Source: JBEIDK01 sp040383485 | GTDB taxonomy: Bacteria > Bacteroidota > Bacteroidia > UBA4408 | NCBI GenBank assembly: GCA_040383485.1 | Contig: JBEIDK010000059.1 | Coordinates: 1-17,266 of the forward strand | Direction: 5' to 3' | Length of the DNA: 17,266 bases | Shown here: positions 1 through 7,531 of the stretch, in pieces | How the letters are laid out: each line of letters starts with the position of its first letter | Position numbering within the stretch: position 1 is the stretch's first letter | Made by a program: the position numbers and the translations under genes | The notes under the pieces: model-generated | What the model was told of the DNA's origin: nothing | The model's database searches: none | The model's input: only the letters and a program-made list of their open reading frames with translations

Positions 1-1870
1 ATAAATTTTCGTTTTCGAAATATTTATATCCTACTTTATTTGAAATGTCAGTATTATAGAATTTTACAAGAAACGCAAGTATAAATGCCAATACAGGTGT
101 TTCAAGAAAATTAATTATCAAGTACTGCTGATTTGTAAGTTTGCTTAAGACGTCGCGTGTAATAAATACTTTAAACTGTTGCCATTTGCTTGGTTTCTTA
201 AAAGTGCTTTCTGGAATCTCTACGTTCGAATCTTCGATTCTTAATGATGGCATAAGCCTTTCTTTAAAAAACTCATTCCACTCTTTGGGCGCTACCCTCC
301 TGTTCAAAGTTTCATTTCCATATTCATCTAAAACTTTAGTTTCAATGATATTGAATATTTGTTCAGGGTTTACATTGCCGCAAGTGATACACTCACTTTC
401 ATTGGCATTTACATGATTAATTAAAGTTTTGAAATAAATTACGGATTCAACAGGATTCCCAAAATATATTGGATAACCGCCTAAGTCAAGAATCAGTAAT
501 TTATCAAACATTTTAAAAATATCTGATGATGGTTGATGAATAACCACATAAACTAATTTACCTTTCAAAGAAAGTTCCTTTAGTAAGTCCATGATATTTT
601 CACTGTCGCGCGATGATAAGCCCGAGGTGGGCTCGTCAACAAAAAGAACAGCAGGTTCACGTATTAGTTCAAGTGCAATATTTAAACGTTTGCGTTGCCC
701 ACCAGATATGGTTTTTTCTAAGGGACTACCAACTTTCAAATCAATGGTATCTTGCAAACCAATATCAGTAAGCAAATCCAGAACCATTACCTTTATTTCT
801 GCATCAGTCTTATTGGCAAAACAAAGCTTTGCATTATAAAATAAATTCTGGTAAACAGTGAGTTCTTCAATCAGCAAATCGTCTTGAGAAACGTGGCCAA
901 TTACACCCTGTATTTTATGTTTTTCTCTATGTATATCAATACCGTTAATGGTAACCGTACCAGCACTCGGCACTTCGTTTCCATTCAAAATATTCAGTAC
1001 TGTACTTTTTCCTGCACCACTACCACCCATAATCCCAATTAAGGAACCACTTTCTTCATTCAATCGTAAACCTCTAACACCTAACTTTCCACTCTTAAAT
1101 CGAAATTCAACGTCTTTTGCCTCAAAAATTATTTTAGCCTGACTACCACTAGTCAAAAATTTACTCACTACATCGCTATAATAAAGCGGTTTTATTTTGG
1201 AACCTCTAACTGAAGATCCTTGCGTAAATATATGTACCTTATCATTATTGATTGTTTGGCCATTCAAGTATAATTCGGCGTTTCCAAAGTATTTAATGAT
1301 ATACATTCCAATACTTTCTACACAAATAACCCTTATGGTTCCTCTAAGCCCTTCTTGTCTTAAATGCAAATGATCAGGGTCGGTATTTACTGTGCCGTCA
1401 ATAATTAAAACTTTCGAATTCCTCTCTACCGAATCTATTTTGAAGTTTACAAAGTCAATAAGAGCTTTGTATTCAGTATCTTCTACATTAAATGATTGGG
1501 CAACTGTTTGCACGAATTCTAATTCTTGCTCTCCAACCTCACCATTCGCGTTAATAAATTCGATAAGTCTGATTAATACAATTAGTTTTTGTCGTTGAAT
1601 TAGTTCTTCATTAATTTGAGAACATATTCTTAATACCTTCACTGAATTTACGGAAGTTCTCTTTTTGCTCTTGGTAGCATCAGAAATTTTATGATGTTGC
1701 TCAACAAAGTCATCGTAAACTTTAAGATATTCTTCAACCAACTCAGTATTTAATTGAGACTTTAAAAAGGCTAAAACAATTAATCTTCCATTTGCAATTG
1801 TAGCATCATCATCTGTTTTTGCTAAAATGGCAAACAACTGCATCAACGCTTTTAGTATTCTTTCACTCAT
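1..1870 (-). CDS. ABCG-type ABC transporter, TerB-like N-terminus (partial)
   Basis: Translated by hand from the ATG at 1868-1870; an in-frame TAG lies two codons upstream, so this start is firm. The frame stays open for 623 codons to the window edge, so the C-terminus is missing. Residues about 80-143 resemble a TerB-like helical domain, with an acidic turn at IEFINANGEVGEQELEFV. Residues about 155-250 look beta-rich and FHA-like, with ELYLNG followed by a late glycine turn. The nucleotide-binding domain has Walker A GGSGAGKST (282-290), a Q-loop SQDD (328-331), signature TISGGQRKR (387-395), Walker B VLFVDEP (408-414) and H-loop His445. SGGQRKR with DEPTSGL is typical of the ABCG/White subfamily. 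A linker carries CITC (494-497). From about 585 a hydrophobic segment begins, probably the first helix of an ABC-2 permease. It is therefore a half-transporter of the inner membrane; the substrate is unknown. The ABC assignment is certain and the N-terminal domains are inferred. Confidence 0.9.
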   Translation of the reverse strand, partial: MSERILKALMQLFAILAKTDDDATIANGRLIVLAFLKSQLNTELVEEYLKVYDDFVEQHHKISDATKSKKRTSVNSVKVLRICSQINEELIQRQKLIVLIRLIEFINANGEVGEQELEFVQTVAQSFNVEDTEYKALIDFVNFKIDSVERNSKVLIIDGTVNTDPDHLHLRQEGLRGTIRVICVESIGMYIIKYFGNAELYLNGQTINNDKVHIFTQGSSVRGSKIKPLYYSDVVSKFLTSGSQAKIIFEAKDVEFRFKSGKLGVRGLRLNEESGSLIGIMGGSGAGKSTVLNILNGNEVPSAGTVTINGIDIHREKHKIQGVIGHVSQDDLLIEELTVYQNLFYNAKLCFANKTDAEIKVMVLDLLTDIGLQDTIDLKVGSPLEKTISGGQRKRLNIALELIREPAVLFVDEPTSGLSSRDSENIMDLLKELSLKGKLVYVVIHQPSSDIFKMFDKLLILDLGGYPIYFGNPVESVIYFKTLINHVNANESECITCGNVNPEQIFNIIETKVLDEYGNETLNRRVAPKEWNEFFKERLMPSLRIEDSNVEIPESTFKKPSKWQQFKVFITRDVLSKLTNQQYLIINFLETPVLAFILAFLVKFYNTDISNKVGYKYFENENL

Positions 1871-1893
1871 AAACTAATTTTTTAAAAGTGAAC

Positions 1894-1913
1894 TAAGATA
1901 GTTTATTATCTTA
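1894..1913. repeat. inverted repeat upstream of the ABC transporter
   Basis: TAAGATA and TATCTTA form a perfect 7-base inverted repeat around a 6-base spacer. It lies 23 bases upstream of the transporter start codon. It could be an operator or a leader hairpin. In sequence this AT-rich, a chance palindrome is also possible. Confidence 0.3.
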
Positions 1914-2082
1914 AATCAATAATTCAATTTTCAATTTTTTATTAAAAGCTTGAATTGTTTAATCGGATATGACTTTTAAAATGCTAATTTTTAGTGGTTT
2001 ATGAAATAAAGTGGAATGTCTTTTGTTTTTAAAATTTGTAAACAGGAGCAATCGTTTTTGTTGCCCTTGAAATTTCGTTCAA

Positions 2083-2109
2083 TTTGATATTTTATATTTT
2101 TTATAATTG
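2083..2109 (+). promoter_or_regulatory. possible Bacteroidota promoter for yebC
   Basis: TTTG at 2083-2086 and TATAATTG at 2102-2109 resemble the -33 (TTTG) and -7 (TAnnTTTG) elements known for Bacteroidota; the -7 box has one mismatch. The spacing of 15 bases is shorter than usual. The position 22 bases before the ATG fits a short leader. Tentative. Confidence 0.3.
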
Positions 2110-2131
2110 CACTCTCAAAAAAAAATAGAAT

Positions 2132-2842
2132 ATGGGAAGAGCATTTGAATTTCGCCGAGGACGAAAAGAAAAACGATGGGACAAGATGGCCAAGACTTTC
2201 ACTAAGTTTGGTAAGTTAATTTCTATTGCTGTTAAGGCCAGTGGACCTGACTTGGACGGAAACCCGAAGTTACGCGTTATTGTTCAAAACGCAAAAAATG
2301 AAAACATGCCTAAAGACCGCATCGAGGCTGCAATTTCTAAAGCTGCGGGAAAAGATGCAAGTACTTTTACCGAAGTGGTATACGAAGGCTATGGTCCTTA
2401 TGGAATAGGTATTTTAGCCGAGTGTGCAACAGATAATCCTACCAGAACAGTGGCTAATATTAGAATGTATTTTACTCGTAATGGCGGTGAACTGCAAAAA
2501 ACAGGTTCACTAGATTTTGCTTTTGAACGCAAAGGGGTTTTTAAATTAAATCCTGAAGGTTTAAATATTGAAGATATGGAGTTAGAACTAATAGACTTTG
2601 GCTTGGAAGAAATATATAAAGATGCTGAAGGAAATTTAGTAGCTATGACTGATTTTAAAGACTTCGGAGCTATGCAAAAAGCACTTGAAGAAAGAAATAT
2701 AAATGTACTAAGTTCAAATTTACAACGAATACCAACTACAACTAAAAAGTTAACTGAAGAGCAAGAAGAAGAAATATTTGATTTGCTTGATAAGTTTGAA
2801 CAAGATGAAGATGTAAGCGCTGTGTATCATACCATGGAATAA
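2132..2842 (+). CDS. yebC: YebC/PmpR-family protein
   Basis: At 236 residues this is normal length for the family. The N-terminus MGRAFEFRRGRKEKRWDKMA and the NPKLR, NMPKDRIEAAI and YEGYGPYGIG blocks are the family hallmarks, followed by NPTRTVANIR and the acidic C-terminal domain ending near SAVYHTME. YebC proteins are cytosolic. They have long been annotated as transcriptional regulators, and more recent work implicates members of the family in relieving ribosomes stalled on difficult (for example proline-rich) stretches; which role applies here cannot be read from sequence. The ATG start agrees with the conserved N-terminus. The gene stands alone: divergent from the ABC transporter gene and closed by a hairpin with a T-run. 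Family assignment is very secure. Confidence 0.96.
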   Translation: MGRAFEFRRGRKEKRWDKMAKTFTKFGKLISIAVKASGPDLDGNPKLRVIVQNAKNENMPKDRIEAAISKAAGKDASTFTEVVYEGYGPYGIGILAECATDNPTRTVANIRMYFTRNGGELQKTGSLDFAFERKGVFKLNPEGLNIEDMELELIDFGLEEIYKDAEGNLVAMTDFKDFGAMQKALEERNINVLSSNLQRIPTTTKKLTEEQEEEIFDLLDKFEQDEDVSAVYHTME

Positions 2843-2861
2843 GCATATTTTTACAATAAAT

Positions 2862-2890
2862 AAAAGCTACATTATTTTGTAGCTTTTTTT
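2862..2890 (+). terminator. intrinsic terminator after yebC
   Basis: AAAAGCTAC (2862-2870) and GTAGCTTTT (2879-2887) form a perfect 9-base stem with an 8-base loop. The 3' arm runs into a T-tract through 2890. It starts 19 bases after the yebC stop, so it separates yebC from the sigma-factor transcript. Confidence 0.85.
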
Positions 2891-2923
2891 GTTTCTATGT
2901 CTTTACTAATGTCCTTTTTATAC

Positions 2924-2931
2924 TATATTTA
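2924..2931 (+). promoter_or_regulatory. possible -7 element for the sigma operon
   Basis: TATATTTA matches TAnnTTTG at seven of eight positions. It lies between the yebC terminator and the conserved upstream extension of the sigma-factor reading frame. No convincing -33 TTTG is at the usual distance. If real, the leader would be very short. Confidence 0.22.
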
Positions 2932-3018
2932 CTGCATAGCAAAATAATACCGATTTTTACGAATACACTTACCGACATAGAATTAATAGCTCAATATAAA
3001 AACAGCGGTGACAAGCAA

Positions 3019-3531
3019 TTGGTGGGTGAGTTGTTTAAACGCTATACCAATTTTGTATTTTCGGTATGTATGAAATATTTGAAAAATAGCTATGATAGCG
3101 AAGATGCGGCTATGCAAATATTCGAAAAATTATTCACTGATTTAAAGCGCTTTGAGGTTTCGAACTTTAAAAGTTGGTTACATGTAATTGCTAAAAATTA
3201 TTGCATGATGAAACTAAGGAAGCCAGAACGTGAAATATATACTGACACTTTTGTGGAAAAAGATTTTGATTTGCATCATACAGAAGCGAATGAAAAAGAA
3301 CAACAGTTACAAGCACTAGAAAAGGCTATTTTAGAATTGCCTGTTGACCAGAGAAAATGTGTTGAGTTATTCTATATCAATGAAAAAAGTTATAAAGAAA
3401 TAACGGATGAAACGGGCTATGATTACAATAAAGTAAAGAGTTATATACAGAATGGAAAACGAAATTTGCAATTGAAATTACAAAATATTGTAGCAACAAT
3501 AATTTTAATACTCTTTTATATTTTTAAATAA
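3019..3531 (+). CDS. RNA polymerase sigma factor, sigma-70/ECF type
   Basis: This is a two-domain alternative sigma factor that redirects RNA polymerase. Region 2 covers FKRYTNFVFSVCMKYLKN through FKSWLHVIAKNYCMMKLRK. Region 4 covers LELPVDQRKCVELFY and the helix-turn-helix KSYKEITDETGYDYNKVKSY. The C-terminus is unusually hydrophobic (NIVATIILILFYIF). The coordinates use the first accepted start codon, TTG at 3019, giving 170 residues. The same frame continues open upstream, and TLTDIELIAQYKNSGDKQ looks like the normal first helix of the family, so the true start probably lies near 2944-2955, where only ATA or ATT codons are available. The stop codon shares its last base with the ATG of the next gene (TAATG), which implies translational coupling to the anti-sigma partner. 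Family certain, start uncertain. Confidence 0.88.
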   Translation: MVGELFKRYTNFVFSVCMKYLKNSYDSEDAAMQIFEKLFTDLKRFEVSNFKSWLHVIAKNYCMMKLRKPEREIYTDTFVEKDFDLHHTEANEKEQQLQALEKAILELPVDQRKCVELFYINEKSYKEITDETGYDYNKVKSYIQNGKRNLQLKLQNIVATIILILFYIFK

Positions 3532-4700
3532 TGGAATTGAAAACAACATATATAAACACTTCAAAATGTCCTACCCAAAAGGAATTGGAGCAGTATGTGT
3601 TTTCAAATATGAATCCAGCTGAACAACATACAATTGAAAAACATTTACTAAATTGTAAAGTATGCGATGACGCAGTTGAAGGATTAATGTTATTAAAGGA
3701 TGAAAAGGAATTGACGTTGGCTGCTTCAAATATCAATAGCAAAATAGATTATTTATTAGCCGAAAAGAAAAGTAAAAAATCAATGATCATAGCTATTGCT
3801 GCTGGATTGGCGCTACTTGTTGGTATTACATTTTATTTCTCCAATGAAAATAATGAACAATTAGCCTCAACTATTGATGAATTAAAAATAGATTCTAATC
3901 AAAACAATGAGCCTTTAATAACCGCTGAATTAAAAGAAGAGAATACTAATGTTGATTCTCAAAAAAATGAAATAGAAGTATTACTTAAACCTAATAAAAG
4001 TAAGCAATTAGCGGATGCTGAAATTTCTGGAACTACAAAAAATGTAACTTTAAAAACACCTCCGGTTATAAGCCGAGAAGATTTAAGTAACGATGTTGTA
4101 TATGAAATCAAATCATCAGCTATTTCTATTGAAAATAATAAATTGGCAAATGAAATTGCCGCTAATGATGACTCTAAACACGAAGAGCGACAAAAAAATG
4201 TGAAGGCGCTTACAAAAGTTAGTTCAGATGCTATTGCTGCTAATGCAGAAAATATGCAAGACATGCCAGACGTAAACAAAAAGTCAGAATCTGATTCTAA
4301 GGCAAAAGAATCTACGAATCTTAAAGATGTAATACCAGCATCAGCGGGTAAAAAATATGAAGCCTCACCTCAAGCGGCTCAGGTAAGTGTTGATGAAATT
4401 GCCGAGTTTAAATCAAGGAAACTTGATAAGCCTTTAAATGAAAGAGCCAAAGCAGAATCTAGTTACAAAAGTGGATTAGTATTTTTTGCAAATAAAAAAT
4501 TTGATAGAGCAATCAAATGTTTTGATGATGCTATGAAATACCCAAATGCTGGTTTTTATGATGATGCAGAGTTCGAAAAAGCAAAATGTTTAGTTGAAAT
4601 TGGAAAGAAAGATGATGCAAAAAAAATCTTTCAATCTATCATCACTAAAAAAGGAAAACACAAACAAGAGGCAGAGAAAATTCTTTTAGATAGTTTTTAA
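3531..4700 (+). CDS. Transmembrane anti-sigma factor, zinc-finger N-terminus and C-terminal TPR
   Basis: At 389 residues this is probably an inner-membrane protein that holds the adjacent sigma factor inactive. The cytoplasmic N-terminus carries C13 and an H38-x3-C42-x2-C45 motif (HLLNCKVC), the zinc-binding anti-sigma pattern. One membrane helix spans about 84-104 (MIIAIAAGLALLVGITFYF). A long polar, lysine/glutamate/asparagine-rich segment of about 190 residues follows and looks disordered. The C-terminal region from about 303 reads as tetratricopeptide-like helices: SYKSGLVFFANKKFDRAIKC, then DAEFEKAKCLVEIGKKDDAK. The periplasmic TPR could bind an envelope ligand or partner protein and control release of the sigma factor; that is inference. 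Its start overlaps the sigma stop by one base. The pairing and zinc motif make the general role secure; the signal is unknown. Confidence 0.82.
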   Translation: MELKTTYINTSKCPTQKELEQYVFSNMNPAEQHTIEKHLLNCKVCDDAVEGLMLLKDEKELTLAASNINSKIDYLLAEKKSKKSMIIAIAAGLALLVGITFYFSNENNEQLASTIDELKIDSNQNNEPLITAELKEENTNVDSQKNEIEVLLKPNKSKQLADAEISGTTKNVTLKTPPVISREDLSNDVVYEIKSSAISIENNKLANEIAANDDSKHEERQKNVKALTKVSSDAIAANAENMQDMPDVNKKSESDSKAKESTNLKDVIPASAGKKYEASPQAAQVSVDEIAEFKSRKLDKPLNERAKAESSYKSGLVFFANKKFDRAIKCFDDAMKYPNAGFYDDAEFEKAKCLVEIGKKDDAKKIFQSIITKKGKHKQEAEKILLDSF

Positions 4701-4710
4701 TTTTTCTAGG

Positions 4711-4729
4711 TAATTATAGAATATAATTA
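4711..4729. repeat. perfect AT hairpin after the anti-sigma gene
   Basis: TAATTATA (4711-4718), loop GAA, and TATAATTA (4722-4729) form an 8-base perfect inverted repeat 10 bases after the anti-sigma stop. No T-run follows, so it is a poor intrinsic terminator. It could stabilise the 3' end of the message or be a chance AT palindrome. Confidence 0.25.
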
Positions 4730-4848
4730 ATCTTGATTAGAAATTTTCAAATAAAATATCGAGAATTAAAATTGCCTAAAACCTTCAATTTAATAGTCCA
4801 TGCAACAAATACAACAAACTATAAACTAGCTATAAAATACTAAAAAGA

Positions 4849-6297
4849 ATGTTGCCTTTCCAGAAATTAAAAATAGCGTTACAAAATAGCTTTGGTTTTG
4901 AACCAACTCAAGGACAAGCAACATTAATGAATTTGCTATGTAGTTTTATAACTACTGAAAAGCACAATCCAGTATTTATTTTAAAAGGTTATGCTGGTAC
5001 AGGCAAGACTACTATTGTTGGAGCATTAGTAAGAGCATTGCCAAGCATACAGCATAAAACAATGCTCTTAGCTCCTACTGGACGAGCATCAAAAGTACTT
5101 GGAAATTATGCAAGACGACAAGCTTATACCATTCACAAAAAAATATATAAAAGTAATAACGATGAATTTTCAGGAGCTAAATTCACCTTACAGAATAATA
5201 CCTTTAACGATATGCTTTTTATTGTTGATGAAGCTTCTATGATTAGCGATGCTAAGTCAGAATTTGGAAATGGTAATAGCTTGCTTGAAGATTTATTGAC
5301 TTATGTATTTATGGGTAATAATTGTAAGTTACTTTTTATTGGCGACAAAGCGCAATTGCCACCTGTAGGTTTGTCATTGAGCCATGCACTTGACTTAGAA
5401 TATTTGACAAAAAATTTTTCTTTGACCATCAATGATTTTGAGCTGACTGAGGTAATGCGTCAAAACGAAAATTCTACTATTTTAAATAACGCCACACATC
5501 TTAGAAATCTGCTTTTATCAAAACCGGAACAAGAACCTGGTAGAATTGTTGTTTATGATAAAGATGAAATAAAAATAAATGCAACCAATGAAGTCACTGT
5601 TGTTGACGGACTTGAACTACAAGATGTTTTAGATGCAAATTATAGAAAATATGGTGTAGACGATACCATTGTTATTTGCAGAAGTAATAAACGTGCTAAT
5701 GCATACAATCAACAAATTCGTATGCGCATTTTAGACAAAGATCCTGAAAGCCCAATAACAGCAGGAGATTTAATGATGGTGGTAAAAAATAATTATAATT
5801 GGTTGAGTAAAGAATCTTCAACTGCTTTTATTGCTAACGGTGACATTATTGAAATAAAACGAGTGAGTAAATACATTGAGATGCATGGTTTTAATTTTGC
5901 TTCTGTAACAGTAAAAATGCTTGATTTTCCAGATGACCCAGAGTTTGATTGCAATGTATTATTAGATACCATTATGGCTGATAGTCCTGCCTTACCAGAC
6001 AATAAAAATCAAGCATTATACAAAAGTGTTGTAGAGGATTACATGCATATTGAGAATGCTGGAATAAGATTTAAAGCAATAAAGGCAGACCCTTATTTGA
6101 ATGCACTGCAAGTAAAATTTGCTTATGCTGTAACTTGTCATAAAGCGCAAGGTGGTCAATGGCAGAGCGTTTTTGTAGAACAAGCCTATTTGCCTGAAGG
6201 CAAATTTGACCGTGATTATTTACGGTGGCTTTATACAGCATTTTCAAGAGCTACTCAGCAGCTAAATCTAATTGGTTTTGACGAAATGTGCGTGTAA
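4849..6297 (+). CDS. RecD-like SF1B DNA helicase
   Basis: At 482 residues it carries a complete set of superfamily 1 helicase motifs. Motif I is GYAGTGKTT (47-55), motif Ia APTGRAS (75-81), motif II VDEAS (126-130), motif III GDKAQLPPVG (165-174), then HKAQGGQW near 430 and LYTAFSRAT near 462. The DEAS box, the GDxxQLPPVG form and the late HKAQG block match the RecD/Dda branch (SF1B, 5'-3'). It is shorter than RecD2 and has no obvious N-terminal helix-hairpin-helix extension, so it is better called RecD-like than RecD. The probable role is ATP-driven DNA unwinding in repair or replication restart. No recB or recC neighbour is visible. It has a separate 148-base upstream gap, so it may have its own promoter. 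Helicase fold is certain; pathway is unknown. Confidence 0.88.
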   Translation: MLPFQKLKIALQNSFGFEPTQGQATLMNLLCSFITTEKHNPVFILKGYAGTGKTTIVGALVRALPSIQHKTMLLAPTGRASKVLGNYARRQAYTIHKKIYKSNNDEFSGAKFTLQNNTFNDMLFIVDEASMISDAKSEFGNGNSLLEDLLTYVFMGNNCKLLFIGDKAQLPPVGLSLSHALDLEYLTKNFSLTINDFELTEVMRQNENSTILNNATHLRNLLLSKPEQEPGRIVVYDKDEIKINATNEVTVVDGLELQDVLDANYRKYGVDDTIVICRSNKRANAYNQQIRMRILDKDPESPITAGDLMMVVKNNYNWLSKESSTAFIANGDIIEIKRVSKYIEMHGFNFASVTVKMLDFPDDPEFDCNVLLDTIMADSPALPDNKNQALYKSVVEDYMHIENAGIRFKAIKADPYLNALQVKFAYAVTCHKAQGGQWQSVFVEQAYLPEGKFDRDYLRWLYTAFSRATQQLNLIGFDEMCV

Positions 6298-6339
6298 TAA
6301 TTTAAAATTGAACACCTAAACAAACAACAAAACAACAAT

Positions 6340-6849
6340 ATGCAAGAAATAAAGATTGATACAAACTACTCGAAAGAAGAAAAATATAAGTTATTACTAT
6401 CACAACTTGATACCTTGATAAACGTTCAAGATAATTATGTTTCAAGTATTAGTAATGTAATATCGGCATTACATAACACAATGAATTTTTTTTGGACAGG
6501 TTTATATTTTGTGACTAAAAATGAGCTGCAATTGGGCATTTTTCAAGGAACTGTCGCTTGCACCAATATTGCATTTGGTAAAGGTGTTTGCGGCACTTGT
6601 TACCAAAAAAAAGAGGTAATAATTGTTGAAGACGTGAATCTATTTGAAGGTCATATTGCTTGTAGTAATTTATCTCAATCAGAAATTGTTTTGCCTGTAT
6701 TTGATGACTACAAAAACATCATTGCTGTTTTTGATGTTGATAGTGAACACTTAGCATACTTCGATAAAGTCGACCAAATTTATTTAGAAAAAGCGTTAAA
6801 ACTTATTGCACCATTTCTAAATCAATTTTTAAAATCTAATTATCAATAA
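6340..6849 (+). CDS. msrC: Free methionine-(R)-sulfoxide reductase (GAF domain)
   Basis: At 169 residues, this is a single cytosolic GAF domain. The fRMsr signature is complete: FFWTGLYFV (50-58), GIFQGTVAC (66-74), GKGVCG (80-85), GHIAC (104-108) and SEIVLPVF (114-121). Cysteines 74, 84 and 108 are spaced 10 and 24 residues apart, the same as the catalytic trio of the E. coli and yeast enzymes. Cys87 is an extra cysteine close to Cys84. The enzyme reduces free Met-R-sulfoxide to methionine, using thioredoxin, and does not act on protein-bound residues. The next gene begins 7 bases downstream, so it is probably cotranscribed with yggS. The cysteine spacing distinguishes it from a plain signalling GAF domain. 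Confidence 0.92.
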   Translation: MQEIKIDTNYSKEEKYKLLLSQLDTLINVQDNYVSSISNVISALHNTMNFFWTGLYFVTKNELQLGIFQGTVACTNIAFGKGVCGTCYQKKEVIIVEDVNLFEGHIACSNLSQSEIVLPVFDDYKNIIAVFDVDSEHLAYFDKVDQIYLEKALKLIAPFLNQFLKSNYQ

Positions 6850-6856
6850 ACAATTC

Positions 6857-7498
6857 ATGAGTAATATTTCTGAAAATTTAAATGCAATAATTTCTAACAT
6901 TCCTGAAAATGTTCAGCTAGTTGCTGTTACAAAAACACAAAGCATAGCTGATATTAAGAAATTATATGAGGCTGGACATAGGGTATTTGGAGAGAATCGT
7001 GTTCAAGAATTAACAGCAAAAAACGATGTGATGCCCGATGATGTGCAGTGGCATCTAATAGGTCATCTTCAAACAAATAAAGTAAAATATATTGCTCCAT
7101 TTATTTCACTCATACATTCAGTTGATAACGAAAAATTACTGCAAGAAATTGATAAGCAAGCAAAAAAAAACAATCGTATCATCAAATATTTATTACAAAT
7201 GCATGTTGCTTTAGAAGAAACAAAATTTGGTTTTAGCTTAAATGAATTGCAAGGATTCTTTGCCAATAAAATTTATACTAAATATCCAAATACCGAATTA
7301 TGCGGAATAATGGGAATGGCTAGTAACATAGACGATAATTCTAAAATAAAATCAGAGTTTGACTTATTAAAAGCAACTTTTGATAAGTATCAAAATACAC
7401 CTTTAAGCATTTTATCAATGGGAATGAGCGGTGATTATAAATTAGCGATAGAATGTGGCAGTAATATGATTAGAGTTGGCAGTGCTTTATTCAAATAG
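6857..7498 (+). CDS. yggS: YggS/PLPBP-family PLP homeostasis protein
   Basis: At 213 residues, slightly shorter than many homologues. It is a single-domain alanine-racemase-like barrel that binds pyridoxal phosphate without a known catalytic reaction and keeps PLP and amino-acid pools balanced. The PLP lysine is K26 in LVAVTKTQ. Other family blocks are GENRVQEL, WHLIGHLQTNK and, near the end, SMGMSGDYKLAIECGSNMIR followed by VGSALF, which includes the cofactor phosphate-binding segment. The gene lies 7 bases after the methionine sulfoxide reductase gene. The start ATG fits the usual distance to the PLP lysine. Family assignment is secure. Confidence 0.94.
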   Translation: MSNISENLNAIISNIPENVQLVAVTKTQSIADIKKLYEAGHRVFGENRVQELTAKNDVMPDDVQWHLIGHLQTNKVKYIAPFISLIHSVDNEKLLQEIDKQAKKNNRIIKYLLQMHVALEETKFGFSLNELQGFFANKIYTKYPNTELCGIMGMASNIDDNSKIKSEFDLLKATFDKYQNTPLSILSMGMSGDYKLAIECGSNMIRVGSALFK

Positions 7499-7531
7499 TT
7501 TGAATAATTAGGTAGTTTAAAATAGTGAAAA

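Noticed and set aside
141..1598. Plus-strand ORFs of 64-91 codons at 141, 591, 948 and 1392
   Set aside because: They lie opposite the ABC transporter gene, whose full frame carries Walker and signature motifs; no family resemblance of their own.
2897..2911. ATG codons at 2897 and 2909 as sigma-factor starts
   Set aside because: Both are out of frame with the sigma coding sequence.
3959..4279. Minus-strand ORF of 106 codons
   Set aside because: Antisense shadow of the anti-sigma gene's low-complexity stalk.
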